DNA from: Bog-473 sp963755375
GTDB lineage: Bacteria; Actinomycetota; Acidimicrobiia; Acidimicrobiales; RAAP-2
Reading direction: 5' to 3'
Assembly (NCBI GenBank): GCA_963755375.1
Contig: CAVWKG010000016.1
Coordinates: 1,550,001 to 1,614,000, forward strand
Length of the DNA stretch: 64,000 nt
Below the pieces are notes generated by a model. The model ran no database searches. It saw only the letters and a list, made by a program, of their open reading frames with translations, and was not told the DNA's origin. A program made the position numbers and the translations under genes. The first letter of the stretch is position 1. Each line of letters starts with the position of its first letter. This document shows, piece after piece, positions 16,367 to 25,534 of this stretch.

Positions 16367-17869
16367 CTACGGTGCGACCGACACTGGGGTCACGGTCGGA
16401 TTCGAGTACCCGCTGTAGGGCGTCCCCAGGTAGGGGAACACGTCCAGGTAGTTCTCGGTGCCCTTGGCCGTGAGGTCGGTACCAGTGCCACCGGTCGTGA
16501 GCCCGAAGTCGACCAATCCGGCCGCAGCGTCGGCAGTGAACGAGTGCACGACGAATCCCAGCGTGGCCCCGGCGACCGCGCGCAGAGCGATGGTGGCCAC
16601 GTCGTCGAACACCCTCCGGCCGTTGGGCCATCCGGCCACGTCGAGCCCGAGGAGCCCCAGGCTGTTGGGACTCGAGGACGGAGGGATCGCCGTGTTGAGG
16701 CGCAGCATGTCGGCCTTGACGCCGGTGCCGTTGAAGTTCGTGAACGTCGGGGCCGGGGTGATCACCCCCGCTGGGATCCCCGTGAGGAAGATCGCCTCGA
16801 TATCGGGCCGCGTGTTGGGTGAGCCGCTGTTGTACTTAGCGAGGTTGGGGAAGACGCCCGGGTACAGGCTCGGCAGCAGCTGCGGCAGCAAGGGCTCGGT
16901 AAAGAAGTTCAGGAACTCCGTACCGTCCGTTGTCGGCGGCTGGGTGTTCCACACGTCCTTGGCGCCGATGCCGATGAGGAGCTCGTTGGTGAGCGGGTTG
17001 CCGAGGCGCGAAACCTGGGTCCACGGGCCGCTCCAGAGGTCGCCTCCATTGAGCCAGTTGCCCCACACCCGGACCCGTTGGCGGCTGGCCGTCGTCCACA
17101 CGCCGACGACGGCGGCAGGGTCCTGCGGGCCCGTTGGCGTGGACCGGGTGAGCTGGGCCGCGGGGATCTGCAGGGCCAACGTGTGCACGTTGACGTCGGC
17201 CGTCGAATTCACGCCGGGCATACCGTTCATCAAGCCGGCGGCGGGACCGCCGGCGTGGTCGCCGGCGAAGGGACGCAGGTCTCCCAGGTCGAAGAGGGCG
17301 CCCAGGTCCACGTAGAAGCCCTCCGCCCGCTGCCCGGCGAACACCTGCGCCGAGAACGGTCCCGCCCTCACAGCGTGGATGGCGGCGGACGCCAGGCCCG
17401 CATATTTCGGGGTGGACAGCGGCCCGATGTTGCACGGCGGGGAGAGCAGGCCAGAACCCAGTACGACTGACGAGCCTCCCCAGCGATTGGCCGGATTGTG
17501 GTCGATGCGGGTCAGCGTGTAGGTCTGCTGGCGGTTCCAATTGGACGAGGGCGACGGGGGCGTCAACGACGTGATCGGGCCGTCGTTGTAGAGGAAGGAC
17601 GCCGGGATGTTGTTGACGGTCGTGAAGCGGAACTGGTAGCTGATGTCCGGGGCACCGTCGCCGGTGTTGTCGATGTGGATCTCGTAGAGCACGTCGTCGG
17701 CGAACTCGTAGAAATTCGGGCCGCCGCCGGGAGCCTGGAGCGGGATGTAGTTGGCGATGAGCGTGACCGTCCCTGCCGCACCCGTGTCGGGGCTCATGAA
17801 GGCGTAGACATCCGTGCTGTCGGCCACGGGATCCTTCGAGATTTCGGGCGCTTCGCGGTGTGACGACAT
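16367..17869 (-). CDS. DUF4331 family protein
   Basis: A 500-residue protein that begins MSSHREAPEISKDPVADSTD and VYAFMSPD, the hallmark N-terminus of DUF4331, with the later ADDVLYEIHIDNTGDGAPDI segment, a NVHTLALQIPAAQL block and a C-terminal PYLGTPYSGYSNP. The biochemical role of the family is unknown; members are often found next to heme- or peroxidase-type or exported proteins. No signal peptide is visible. It lies between a small Tat-exported protein (upstream, same strand) and the 108-residue paralogue (downstream), suggesting a three-gene transcript. Confidence 0.9.
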   Translation of the reverse strand: MSSHREAPEISKDPVADSTDVYAFMSPDTGAAGTVTLIANYIPLQAPGGGPNFYEFADDVLYEIHIDNTGDGAPDISYQFRFTTVNNIPASFLYNDGPITSLTPPSPSSNWNRQQTYTLTRIDHNPANRWGGSSVVLGSGLLSPPCNIGPLSTPKYAGLASAAIHAVRAGPFSAQVFAGQRAEGFYVDLGALFDLGDLRPFAGDHAGGPAAGLMNGMPGVNSTADVNVHTLALQIPAAQLTRSTPTGPQDPAAVVGVWTTASRQRVRVWGNWLNGGDLWSGPWTQVSRLGNPLTNELLIGIGAKDVWNTQPPTTDGTEFLNFFTEPLLPQLLPSLYPGVFPNLAKYNSGSPNTRPDIEAIFLTGIPAGVITPAPTFTNFNGTGVKADMLRLNTAIPPSSSPNSLGLLGLDVAGWPNGRRVFDDVATIALRAVAGATLGFVVHSFTADAAAGLVDFGLTTGGTGTDLTAKGTENYLDVFPYLGTPYSGYSNPTVTPVSVAP

Positions 17870-17898
17870 GGTTTCCTCCTGATTCGTGATTGACGGGA

Positions 17899-18246
17899 TT
17901 ACGGACGGGCGGCGGACGCCAAGCTTCTGGCGAGTGCGGGGGAGTGGACGACGACCTCCCGCTCGCCCTGGAACAGGCTGATCTCGCCGGTGTTGAGGTC
18001 CTTGACCTGAGCGACCAGCGGTTCCGTGAGGTCACCGCTGTCATCCGCGGCATCGCTGACGCCAGTGTCGACAGCCGGAGCGTCCGCTGCGGTGCTGGCG
18101 ACGAGCGTGGAGATGCCGGGCACACTGCTGGCCACGGCAACGGCTGCGGCGGTGAACGTGCCGCGGCGCAAGAAGTTGCGGCGGCTCAGGGCACCCCGCC
18201 AGCCATCGGCGTCCGCGGCATGCTCGTCAGGCGGATCAGGGCTCAT
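17899..18246 (-). CDS. Small Tat-exported protein of unknown function
   Basis: A 115-residue protein starting at ATG 18244-18246. It has a twin-arginine signal, LSRRNFLRRGTFTAAAVAVA (about residues 20-39), then an Ala/Asp-rich linker and a short conserved-looking end VAQVKDLNTGEISLFQGERE and VVVHSPALARSLASAAR. An open frame extends upstream to 18435, but the Tat motif would then lie far inside the protein, so the shorter start is favoured. It is 29 bp upstream of the DUF4331 gene and is likely co-transcribed with it. Confidence 0.72.
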   Translation of the reverse strand: MSPDPPDEHAADADGWRGALSRRNFLRRGTFTAAAVAVASSVPGISTLVASTAADAPAVDTGVSDAADDSGDLTEPLVAQVKDLNTGEISLFQGEREVVVHSPALARSLASAARP

Positions 18247-18467
18247 GGCCTTCCTCCATTCTGGTGGAGTATCCGGCGCCGCACGGGAGTTGGATGTCAG
18301 TGCCGCGCAATTTTGCGAAATTCTCGGTCCACCGCACCTGGACTCCGGGAGGTACAGAACGAGATCAGTGACCTGAGCCGCATCGAGCCGCGGGTGGAAG
18401 CGCGACGACCGCAGCGTGTAGGCCGACGGTGACATTTGCTGGGGCAGTACCGAGTCCTCGGCGTCGC

Positions 18468-18824
18468 GTGCAAACGTCCTATCTGAAGCTCTCGTCGGAG
18501 CCCAGTGAGGGCGCCGTGTTCGTCGATATCGGAGAGGGGGTCGGGGCGGCCGTCATCTACACGGAACCGGACCTGCAGGGCACCGAGCTCGAGATTCGCC
18601 CGGAATCAGAGCAGTGGCGCGGCGTGCACACCGTGGTACGTGAACGAAGGTTTGCCGGCAACGTGCAATTTGCTGCCGTCTTCGGCAGCTTGATCGAAGG
18701 CACCTGGGAGCTCCGGGTTCGCGGGAGCACCGATGCGCAGCTCGCCCTCGCCGTAAGGGTGCTCGGAGGATCGGTGGTGGGCTCTCTGGCCCCAAGCCAG
18801 CTGAGCTTCGTCACTGTTCAGTGA
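18468..18824 (+). CDS. Small hypothetical protein, paralogue of the 16036-16362 product
   Basis: A 118-residue protein aligning along its length with the 108-residue protein at 16036-16362: FVDIGEGVGAAVIYTEPDLQ versus the partner's VLDIGGDVGAAIVHAPAAL, then GTELEIRP, VREPRF-like and TWELRVRG. I start it at GTG 18468 because the alignment begins there; a GTG at 18429 would add 13 unmatched residues. It is divergent from the Tat-protein/DUF4331 transcript, so paralogues bracket that locus on both sides. Function unknown. Confidence 0.65.
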   Translation: MQTSYLKLSSEPSEGAVFVDIGEGVGAAVIYTEPDLQGTELEIRPESEQWRGVHTVVRERRFAGNVQFAAVFGSLIEGTWELRVRGSTDAQLALAVRVLGGSVVGSLAPSQLSFVTVQ

Positions 18825-18901
18825 TCAAGGGAGCCGTGTGTTCTCGGCACCCGTGGGAGGGGGTCGTGGGTCCGGCACGGTTCCCCGCCGGGGGGCAGAG
18901 G

Positions 18902-19360
18902 TCAGTCTGCGAGGCGTCGCTCGACGTGTTGCAGCTCGATCCACAGTGGGATCAGGAACCAGATGTAGGCGTTCGTGAGCGTGTATTCGTCCTCGTTGTG
19001 GCGGGTCACCATGGCGCCGACGTCGGTGACGCGGACGCGCTCGTCCTTGCGCTGGTAGGCCTTGACCCGGTCGAGTAACTCCGTGAAATCCTCCTTGGAA
19101 GACACCTCCATCCCGAAGTGGTCCATATTCGGGGTGACCATGAATTCGTCCTGCGCCGGCAGGAGGTAGAGGAACTGGCCCAATGTCCCCGTGTAGAGGA
19201 TGAGGGGGTTCCCCTTTTCCGTGCTGTTGTCTCCCTCGGTCCACCCGAAGACCTCGGAGTAGAAGTGCAGGAGCGCGGCCCGACCCTCCTCGTTCATGAT
19301 GTCGGCATCCACGCTGATCGCCACGTGGTTGATCCGCGGGGCAAATGGTGTTCTGCTCAT
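18902..19360 (-). CDS. VOC-family (glyoxalase-like) protein
   Basis: A 152-residue single-domain VOC protein: INHVAISVDADIMNEEGRAA at the start, LHFYSEVFGWTEGD as the first helix/strand pair, and FLYLLPAQDEFMVTPNMDHF in the middle. Its ATG (19358-19360) overlaps the stop of the upstream zinc dehydrogenase (ATGA), so the two form a unit, perhaps oxidising and then rearranging the same substrate; that link is inference. The frame is open upstream within the dehydrogenase gene, but those residues are antiparallel-frame noise. Confidence 0.8.
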   Translation of the reverse strand: MSRTPFAPRINHVAISVDADIMNEEGRAALLHFYSEVFGWTEGDNSTEKGNPLILYTGTLGQFLYLLPAQDEFMVTPNMDHFGMEVSSKEDFTELLDRVKAYQRKDERVRVTDVGAMVTRHNEDEYTLTNAYIWFLIPLWIELQHVERRLAD

Positions 19361-20391
19361 AACGACAGACCCGGCTGGACCATCACCTTGCCGGGGATCT
19401 CGCCCCGGGCGAGCCGCTCCATGGAGACCATCACTTCGCTGAGCGGAACGCCGTCGGGTTCGATCAGTGAGTCGAGCGGCAGCCTGCCGCTGTCGAGGAG
19501 GTCGACGGCCGGCTGGAAGCCTTCGTCGTTGTAGTTGTACGCCCCGATGATCTCGAGTTCGAAGATGATCATGCGGTTCTGGTTGATACGGGGCGGTTCG
19601 AACCCGGTACCGACGATCACCAGCGTGCCCGCGTAGTCGAGCTGCGCGAATCCCGCCTCGATCGCGCTGGCATGTCCTGAACATTCGAAGACGACCGCGT
19701 AGGGCTCGGCCACCGGCAGGGTCATGGGTGGGTCCCCCAGCGTGTCCGGTGTCACCACCCGGGTGGCTCCGACGTCGCGCGCCTGCTGGCGTCGGACCGG
19801 TGACGGCTCACTGACGGTGATGTCCGAGACCCCCTCCGCCCGCAGCGCGGCGACGACCAGCAGCCCCACCGGACCCGCCCCGGTGACGAGGACCCGATCA
19901 CCGGGGCCGACGCCGGCCAGACGGAGTGCGTGCAGGGTGATGGCCATCGGCTCGGCCAGCGCGGCCGCCCGGGTGGGCAGAGAATCGGGAATCCGGATCA
20001 ACCCGTCGGCCCCGACCGTCTTGTACTGACAGAACGCCCCCCGGTACCCGACGAAGTCCGCCGTGGCGCGCTTCAGGCACACCGAAGGGCGGCCCCGCCG
20101 GCACGGGCGACACACACCGCACCCCGAGGCCGCATTCCCCACCACTCGATCACCGGGGGCCCACCCGGAGTCACTCGGCGCGGCGGCCACGATGCCCGAC
20201 CACTCGTGGCCGAGAATGGCACCAGGCCTGGCGTAGCGCTCCAGGACCATGTGCAGGTCGGACCCGCAGATCCCGCACTCGGCAATCTCGACGAGCACCT
20301 CGCCGGGACCGGGCTCCGGACAGGGGACCTCCTCGACCTCGATCCTGCCGTCGCCCACGTAGACGGCTGCTGGCATCAGCTTGGAACGCAC
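19357..20391 (-). CDS. Zinc-dependent alcohol dehydrogenase (MDR family)
   Basis: A 344-residue medium-chain dehydrogenase. The catalytic zinc ligands appear in AECGICGSDLH and ILGHEWSG. The structural zinc site is CGVCRPCRRGRPSVC with four cysteines. The Rossmann motif is VLVTGAGPVGLLVVAAL. It resembles threonine/sorbitol dehydrogenase-type enzymes, but the substrate cannot be told. It is translationally coupled to the VOC gene downstream and separated by 112 bp from a divergent gene. Confidence 0.9.
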   Translation of the reverse strand: MRSKLMPAAVYVGDGRIEVEEVPCPEPGPGEVLVEIAECGICGSDLHMVLERYARPGAILGHEWSGIVAAAPSDSGWAPGDRVVGNAASGCGVCRPCRRGRPSVCLKRATADFVGYRGAFCQYKTVGADGLIRIPDSLPTRAAALAEPMAITLHALRLAGVGPGDRVLVTGAGPVGLLVVAALRAEGVSDITVSEPSPVRRQQARDVGATRVVTPDTLGDPPMTLPVAEPYAVVFECSGHASAIEAGFAQLDYAGTLVIVGTGFEPPRINQNRMIIFELEIIGAYNYNDEGFQPAVDLLDSGRLPLDSLIEPDGVPLSEVMVSMERLARGEIPGKVMVQPGLSL

Positions 20392-20503
20392 AACGTCAAC
20401 ACTAAGGGCGTTCTCGGTTCGATGCCGTGGAGTCGCCCGACCGCGGCGGGAGGCCCTAGAAAGAAGGTGAGAGCCTCTAGAAAGAGTCGACGCGAAAGGT
20501 GCG

Positions 20504-21181
20504 ATGGTGGGCGCTGCGGAGCTTGTCTGGTACGTCGGTTACGGCTCGAACCTCAACAGAGCACGGTTCATGGCATACCTACAGGGTGGCCGCATCGCCG
20601 GGAACGACGTCGTCCACGACGGCTGCGCGGACGCTTCTCCCCCGGTTGACGACCTCCCCCTCGAGCTTCCCCACTCGTTGTACTTCGCCGGGTGGTCCGG
20701 TCGAGTCTGGGGCGGCACCTCGGCGGGGTTCATCACTCTGGATGTGCAGGCTCCCTCGGCGCTCGCGCGGGCATACCTGATCGCACGAGGGCAGTTTGTC
20801 GACGTCGTGAAGCAGGAGAACGCCAACCGGGCCGACGTTGACGACTTCGATCTCACGCTGACGCGGGCCAGGCGGTGCGGGCACGCGCGCCTGGTGCCAA
20901 CGGGCTCGTACAGCGAGCTCGTCTACTGCGGCGAACGGGACGGACATCCCCTGCTGAGTTTCACCGCCTCGGTGAACCGGACGGATTACGCATCCCCATC
21001 GGCGGCCTATCTTCGGGTCATCGCGAGCGGCCTGCAGGAATGCCACGGCCTGAGCATCACGCAGGTCGTGGAGTACCTGGGCGACAGTCCGGGAGTGCGA
21101 GGGCAATGGGCGCCCCGTGCATTGACGGACGTCCTCCGGACGGCTCGTCCGCACGGCTCTGCACCGTCACCGAATGCCTGA
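20504..21181 (+). CDS. Gamma-glutamylcyclotransferase-like protein
   Basis: A 225-residue protein beginning LVWYVGYGSNLNRARFMAYL, matching the 'YGSN' phosphate/substrate-binding loop of the gamma-glutamylcyclotransferase (BtrG/AIG2-like) fold. The later NRADVDDFDLTLTRARR fits the region carrying an acidic residue in this fold. Many actinobacterial homologues of this length are annotated only by fold, so a role in glutathione or other gamma-glutamyl chemistry is not shown. It starts at ATG 20504 after a purine-rich stretch. Confidence 0.7.
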   Translation: MVGAAELVWYVGYGSNLNRARFMAYLQGGRIAGNDVVHDGCADASPPVDDLPLELPHSLYFAGWSGRVWGGTSAGFITLDVQAPSALARAYLIARGQFVDVVKQENANRADVDDFDLTLTRARRCGHARLVPTGSYSELVYCGERDGHPLLSFTASVNRTDYASPSAAYLRVIASGLQECHGLSITQVVEYLGDSPGVRGQWAPRALTDVLRTARPHGSAPSPNA

Positions 21182-21221
21182 ACTCCCGGTCACCGGCGAA
21201 CGGAGCCGCCCGGGGCGTCCC

Positions 21222-22355
21222 TCACGATTCCGAGCGCTCTTCGAGCGGCGCCGCAGGGGCGGCCTCGGCCCCTCTTGTGACGTCGTGCTCTCTCCGGCGC
21301 GGCCTGGTCAGGATGATCTGGACCGACGCCACCACCAGCACGACGATGGTGACGATCCGCTCGCTGCGGCCGACCTCCCGGAAGACGGCGTAGAGCTGAA
21401 TGCCGATCGCCAGGGCCTGTGCAAACAGCGCAAGGGCCACGGCGCGCATCCCGGTGACGGCCTGCGGATTCGCGTCTGCCGCGGGAGTCCCGGCCCAGGC
21501 GGCGAGCGCGATCAGGAGGGCGCCCGCCGTCCAGACGAAGTCGTAGTGGTCTCCCGAGACGACCGCCCGGGCCTCGGCTTCCTGGACCGCGAAGACGGCA
21601 TCGGCGACCGACGTGCTGACGATCGCCAACCCGATCAGCAGCCACATGCTGTCGGGCTTCCAGCCGAGAAGCCCGTAGACGCCGAGGACAGCCCCGATGA
21701 GCAGCACATCGAGAATCGGATAGATGAAGGCGACGACCGCGGCGAGGAGCCCCACGGTCTTGTGTTCCGTGGCGGGCTGAATCACCAGGGCGAACCCGGC
21801 CGCCAGGACCAGCAGGGTTACTGCGATCCCGTCCATCCAGCGGTGCAACTCGAACTGCGGGACGCGGATCCGGATCAGATAGAACATCCCCACTGCGACC
21901 AACGGGTACCAGGCCAACCAGAAGATGTCCGCGAAGGACGGGTACGGAGCGTGCGCCTGGGCACCGTAGGCCACGGACCAGGCGGCGCTGCCGACGAACC
22001 AGAGCAGCACCGCCAACCCGAACGCCAGCCACGCTGGTCGGGCAATCGGCTCGTAGGCGGCGCGGGCGAGGACGAGGACGGCACAGATGGCGAGGATCAC
22101 GTTGTGGATCCAGTTGTCGTAGAGCCAGTGCGGACCGGCGAAGTCGAACAGGTCGTTGAGTGCCTCCAGGACCGTGAGCACCCCCAGGACGAGCCACAGG
22201 TAGCTGAGCGGGAAGGGCACCGACAGGAGCTCTCCCTCCCCGTCGATATGGCGCGTGTCCTTCCGCCGCCAGCCCGCGCCGCTCATCTCGACGGGCACCA
22301 CCACACGACGAGGTGGTCTCATCGGTCCGGTGCTCTCGTCGGTCGTGTCAGCCAC
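21222..22355 (-). CDS. Multi-spanning membrane protein resembling a stand-alone sensor domain
   Basis: A roughly 377-residue integral membrane protein with about nine hydrophobic segments. It contains PYPSFADIFWLAWYPLVAVG, a motif I associate with the membrane input domains of actinobacterial GGDEF/EAL or histidine-kinase proteins ('PS.AD.FYLA.YPL'). No GGDEF, kinase or other output domain follows: the chain ends in a short charged tail. It could be a partnerless sensor, or the family may have other functions. The start is uncertain (GTG 22353-22355 or ATG 22320-22322); it is divergent from the SDR gene. Confidence 0.65.
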   Translation of the reverse strand: MADTTDESTGPMRPPRRVVVPVEMSGAGWRRKDTRHIDGEGELLSVPFPLSYLWLVLGVLTVLEALNDLFDFAGPHWLYDNWIHNVILAICAVLVLARAAYEPIARPAWLAFGLAVLLWFVGSAAWSVAYGAQAHAPYPSFADIFWLAWYPLVAVGMFYLIRIRVPQFELHRWMDGIAVTLLVLAAGFALVIQPATEHKTVGLLAAVVAFIYPILDVLLIGAVLGVYGLLGWKPDSMWLLIGLAIVSTSVADAVFAVQEAEARAVVSGDHYDFVWTAGALLIALAAWAGTPAADANPQAVTGMRAVALALFAQALAIGIQLYAVFREVGRSERIVTIVVLVVASVQIILTRPRRREHDVTRGAEAAPAAPLEERSES

Positions 22356-22444
22356 TCCGCTCCATGACGCCCACCATCTTCGCCGAGCGGGCGGCCCGGG
22401 CAACAACCGGCGCTGCCGGGAGTTCCGGGTACCATCGGCGCCCA

Positions 22445-23188
22445 ATGGAGCAGCTCACGGGACGGGCGGCCGTGGTGACCGGGGCGGCCAGCGGAATCGG
22501 GCTGGCCGTCGTCGAGGCCTTCGCCGCTGCAGGCATGCGCGTCGTCATGGCCGACGTCGACGAGGAGAACCTCCGGGCGCAGGCGGCGAGACTCTCCGAT
22601 CAGGGCGCCGAGATCCATGCCGTAGCCGCGGACGTCCGGGATCCCCACGCCGTCGAGCGCATCGGCGCGGCGGCGGTCGAGCGGTTCGGCGCGCTCAATG
22701 TCGCGGTGAACAACGCCGGCGTCGTCAACGGCGGCTACTCGTGGGAGATCCCGCTCGAGGACTGGCACCGGGTCATCGACATCGACCTGTGGGGCGTGAT
22801 CCACGGCATCCGCTCCTTCGTGCCGCGCATCCTGGCGTCGGGCGAGGAAGGTCATGTCGTCAACACCGCGTCCATGGCGGCCGTCCTCTCGTTGGGCCGG
22901 CTCGGGCCCTATACCGTCGCCAAGCACGGGGTCCTCGGGCTGTCCGACGTCCTGCGCGCCGAATTGGCGTCGCTGGACGCGCCGGTCGGGGTCAGCGTCG
23001 TCATGCCCGGCATGGTCAAGACCGGAATGAACCCCATTGGCACGGTGTCGTCGGCCGCGGTGGCGGCCAACGTGGTCGATGCCATCCGCCGGCAGCGCAG
23101 CTACGTCTTCACCGACGACCACAGCACGAGACAGGTCGAGGAACGCCTCCGGCGGATCCTGGCGGCGCGGGGCGACGTCATCTCCTGA
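22445..23188 (+). CDS. Short-chain dehydrogenase/reductase
   Basis: A 247-residue classical SDR. It has the cofactor motif VVTGAASGIGLAVVEAF, the acidic residue in VVMADVDEEN favouring NAD(H), the NNAG motif (VAVNNAGVVNGG), the catalytic Ser in VNTASMAAV and the YxxxK pair in GPYTVAKHGVLG. Substrate unknown. A longer open frame starts at 22313, but ATG 22445 sits right at the SDR N-terminus. It is probably transcribed alone. Confidence 0.9.
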   Translation: MEQLTGRAAVVTGAASGIGLAVVEAFAAAGMRVVMADVDEENLRAQAARLSDQGAEIHAVAADVRDPHAVERIGAAAVERFGALNVAVNNAGVVNGGYSWEIPLEDWHRVIDIDLWGVIHGIRSFVPRILASGEEGHVVNTASMAAVLSLGRLGPYTVAKHGVLGLSDVLRAELASLDAPVGVSVVMPGMVKTGMNPIGTVSSAAVAANVVDAIRRQRSYVFTDDHSTRQVEERLRRILAARGDVIS

Positions 23189-23366
23189 GCACGATCCGGA
23201 CCCGGCGGCCCGCGGCGGCCGGATCTCGATCGCGGATGTCCTTGCAGACGCACTGCAACAATCCGATCCCGTACCCGATCGGACGCCACGACCTCGCGCC
23301 GGCAGTCCACCTCGGTGCCTGACGCACCCCCATTGCGCGCCGGGTCGTCCGCGATAGCCTCCCCCG

Positions 23367-25022
23367 ATGCCCGGGGGCGACCTTGCTGACGAATTGCTGA
23401 CGGCGGTCCTCGAGGCCGATCCCTTGAGCGCATCGCTCTATGGGTTTCCCGGGTACGACGAGCTCCTTCCCGACTTCAGCCAAGCGGCCGAGGCCGCCTC
23501 CGCGCGGCGCCTGTCCTCCATTGCTGCGCGCGCCGAACAGACACCCGACGACGGGCTGGAGGAAACAGAGCTGCAGACACTCGACTTCGTGCGGTGCCTG
23601 GCCCGCGGCATGGCGGACGCGGCCGGAGTGCCCCTGATCGAATTCACCATCAGCGACACGTTTGCCGCACCGGTCGGCGCCGTGCTGACCTCGCTGCCGA
23701 AGGTCCAGCTCGACACCGAGGAGCGGCGCGAGGGGTACCTGGCGCGGTTGCGCGGGCTGCCCGACATGCTCGCCACGGTGGCCCGGCGTCAGGAAGAGGG
23801 TGCCCGAGCGGGTCACACTGCGGTGGCCCGGCTCGTCGAGTCCGCCAGCGCGCAGCTCGCCCTGATGATCGCGGATCCCGCGCTGGGAGCCATGGCCCGG
23901 GCCGAGGCTGATGATGCCTTCGCCGAGGCTGTCGCCTTCGCCATCGACGAGCACGCCCGACCGGCCCTGGCGACCTACCGGGACGCGCTGCGCACCTCGG
24001 TGCTCCCTGCGGCCCGCGACGACGACCACCCCGGCATCTGTTACCTGCCCGACGGGGAGGCGATGTACCGGGCCCTGGCCCGACAGCACACGTCCCTGAG
24101 CTACTCCTCCGACGAGCTGCATGCGATGGGCCGCGAGATCGTCGAAGAGGTGCGGGAGGAGATCATCGAGACCGGATCCCGCCTCTTCGGAACGACCGAC
24201 GTGCACGAGATCTTCGACCGCCTCTCCAACGACCAATCCTTGCGGTTCCAGAATCGTGAGGAGATGCTCGAGCACGCGCGGCGGATCGTCGCCGCCGCCG
24301 AGGCGGAAGCACCCAAATGGTTCGCGACCGTCCCTGACGAGCCGTGCACGGTCGCGCCCGTCCCCGATGCGGAGGAAGCCGGCATGACGATCGCCTATTA
24401 CATGCCCGGGGCGATCGACGGCTCGCGCTCGGGGACCTACTACCTGAACACGGCGCAGCCCGAGAAGCGGCACCGCTACGTGGCCGAGGACATCGCGTTC
24501 CACGAGGCCGTACCGGGGCACCATTTCCAGCTGACCCTCGCGATGGAGTCCAAAGACCTCGCGCCGGCCCGCCAGGTGCTGTTCGACACCGCCTGTGCCG
24601 AGGGGTGGGGCCTCTACAGCGAACGGTTGGCGGACGAGATGGGTCTCTACAGCGACGACCTCGCCCGCATGGGGCTCTTCGCCGCGGACTCGTGGCGGGC
24701 CAGCCGGCTGGTCGTCGACACCGGCCTGCACGCCCTGGGCTGGACCCGCCTGGAGGCCGTCGACTGGATGGCCGCGCACACCCCGCTCCCCCGTCTGGAG
24801 ATCGAGAGCGAAATCGACCGCTACATCTCGTTCCCCGGCCAGGCCCTGGCCTACATGGTCGGCCGGCGCGAGATCGTCCGGCTGCGCACGTGGGCCAGCG
24901 AGAGCCTCGGGGCGCGTTTCGACCTCCGAGCATTTCACGACCTCGTGCTCGGGGTGGGCATCCTTCCGCTCCCCGCACTCGCTCGCACGGTCGAACGCTG
25001 GGTGCAATCCCTCGACCAGTAG
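23367..25022 (+). CDS. DUF885 family protein (putative zinc metallopeptidase)
   Basis: A 551-residue protein of the DUF885 family, related to M3-like/thermolysin-fold peptidases. The zinc motif is IAFHEAVPGHHFQLTLA (about residue 376-392), matching HE..PGHH with the second acidic ligand probably in TACAEGWGLYSERLADE. The C-terminal ISFPGQALAYMVGRREI is also family-typical. No signal peptide, so it likely acts in the cytoplasm, although substrates are not established. It starts at ATG 23367 and stands alone. Confidence 0.9.
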   Translation: MPGGDLADELLTAVLEADPLSASLYGFPGYDELLPDFSQAAEAASARRLSSIAARAEQTPDDGLEETELQTLDFVRCLARGMADAAGVPLIEFTISDTFAAPVGAVLTSLPKVQLDTEERREGYLARLRGLPDMLATVARRQEEGARAGHTAVARLVESASAQLALMIADPALGAMARAEADDAFAEAVAFAIDEHARPALATYRDALRTSVLPAARDDDHPGICYLPDGEAMYRALARQHTSLSYSSDELHAMGREIVEEVREEIIETGSRLFGTTDVHEIFDRLSNDQSLRFQNREEMLEHARRIVAAAEAEAPKWFATVPDEPCTVAPVPDAEEAGMTIAYYMPGAIDGSRSGTYYLNTAQPEKRHRYVAEDIAFHEAVPGHHFQLTLAMESKDLAPARQVLFDTACAEGWGLYSERLADEMGLYSDDLARMGLFAADSWRASRLVVDTGLHALGWTRLEAVDWMAAHTPLPRLEIESEIDRYISFPGQALAYMVGRREIVRLRTWASESLGARFDLRAFHDLVLGVGILPLPALARTVERWVQSLDQ

Positions 25023-25055
25023 GTCACGAGAGGCCCGGCCACTCCGGTTCCGTCC

Positions 25056-25532
25056 TCAGGGATGAGCCGGGACGGGGTCGGTCGAGGCGGCTCGTCCGGC
25101 CAGGATCACCCCGAAGAGGCACACGGCCGTGACGTGCATCGCCGTGCACCACAAGCAGATGGCGCCGATCCGGAAGAGCTCGGTGTACACGAGATAGAGC
25201 ACCATGGCCGCCCCGGCACCCGACACCGCGAGCCGGGCGCCGTCGACCCACCCGGCGCCCGAGCGCCAGACCCGGGGCACGGTGAGGCCGGTCATCACGA
25301 CGGCCCACGCCAGACCGACGACGGCCAGCGGGACGCCCAGCACCACCGACCACGAGCTCGTGGTCACTAGCGCGCAGTTGACGATCCCCGTGTCCGGGCA
25401 GGCCAGCGCGGTCGGGTCGGTGTAGTGCGCCACGGTGAGGTAGGACGCGATCGCCACCGCGGCCAGCGAGAGCCCGAGTGAGCTGACCGGTACCCAGGCG
25501 GGCACCCGCCTGGCGGCGCTGAGCCGTGCCAT
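25056..25532 (-). CDS. Vitamin K epoxide reductase (VKOR) family protein
   Basis: A 158-residue membrane protein with four to five transmembrane segments. It has the loop cysteines LACPDTGIVNCALV and the active-site CxxC in GAICLWCTAMHVTAV. In actinobacteria VKOR replaces DsbB and reoxidises a periplasmic thiol oxidase using quinones. It starts at ATG 25530-25532, only 2 bp after the stop of the DUF929 gene, so the two are co-translated. A long open frame around it reaches 26996 but is not coding beyond this start. Confidence 0.88.
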   Translation of the reverse strand: MARLSAARRVPAWVPVSSLGLSLAAVAIASYLTVAHYTDPTALACPDTGIVNCALVTTSSWSVVLGVPLAVVGLAWAVVMTGLTVPRVWRSGAGWVDGARLAVSGAGAAMVLYLVYTELFRIGAICLWCTAMHVTAVCLFGVILAGRAASTDPVPAHP

Positions 25533-25534
25533 CG

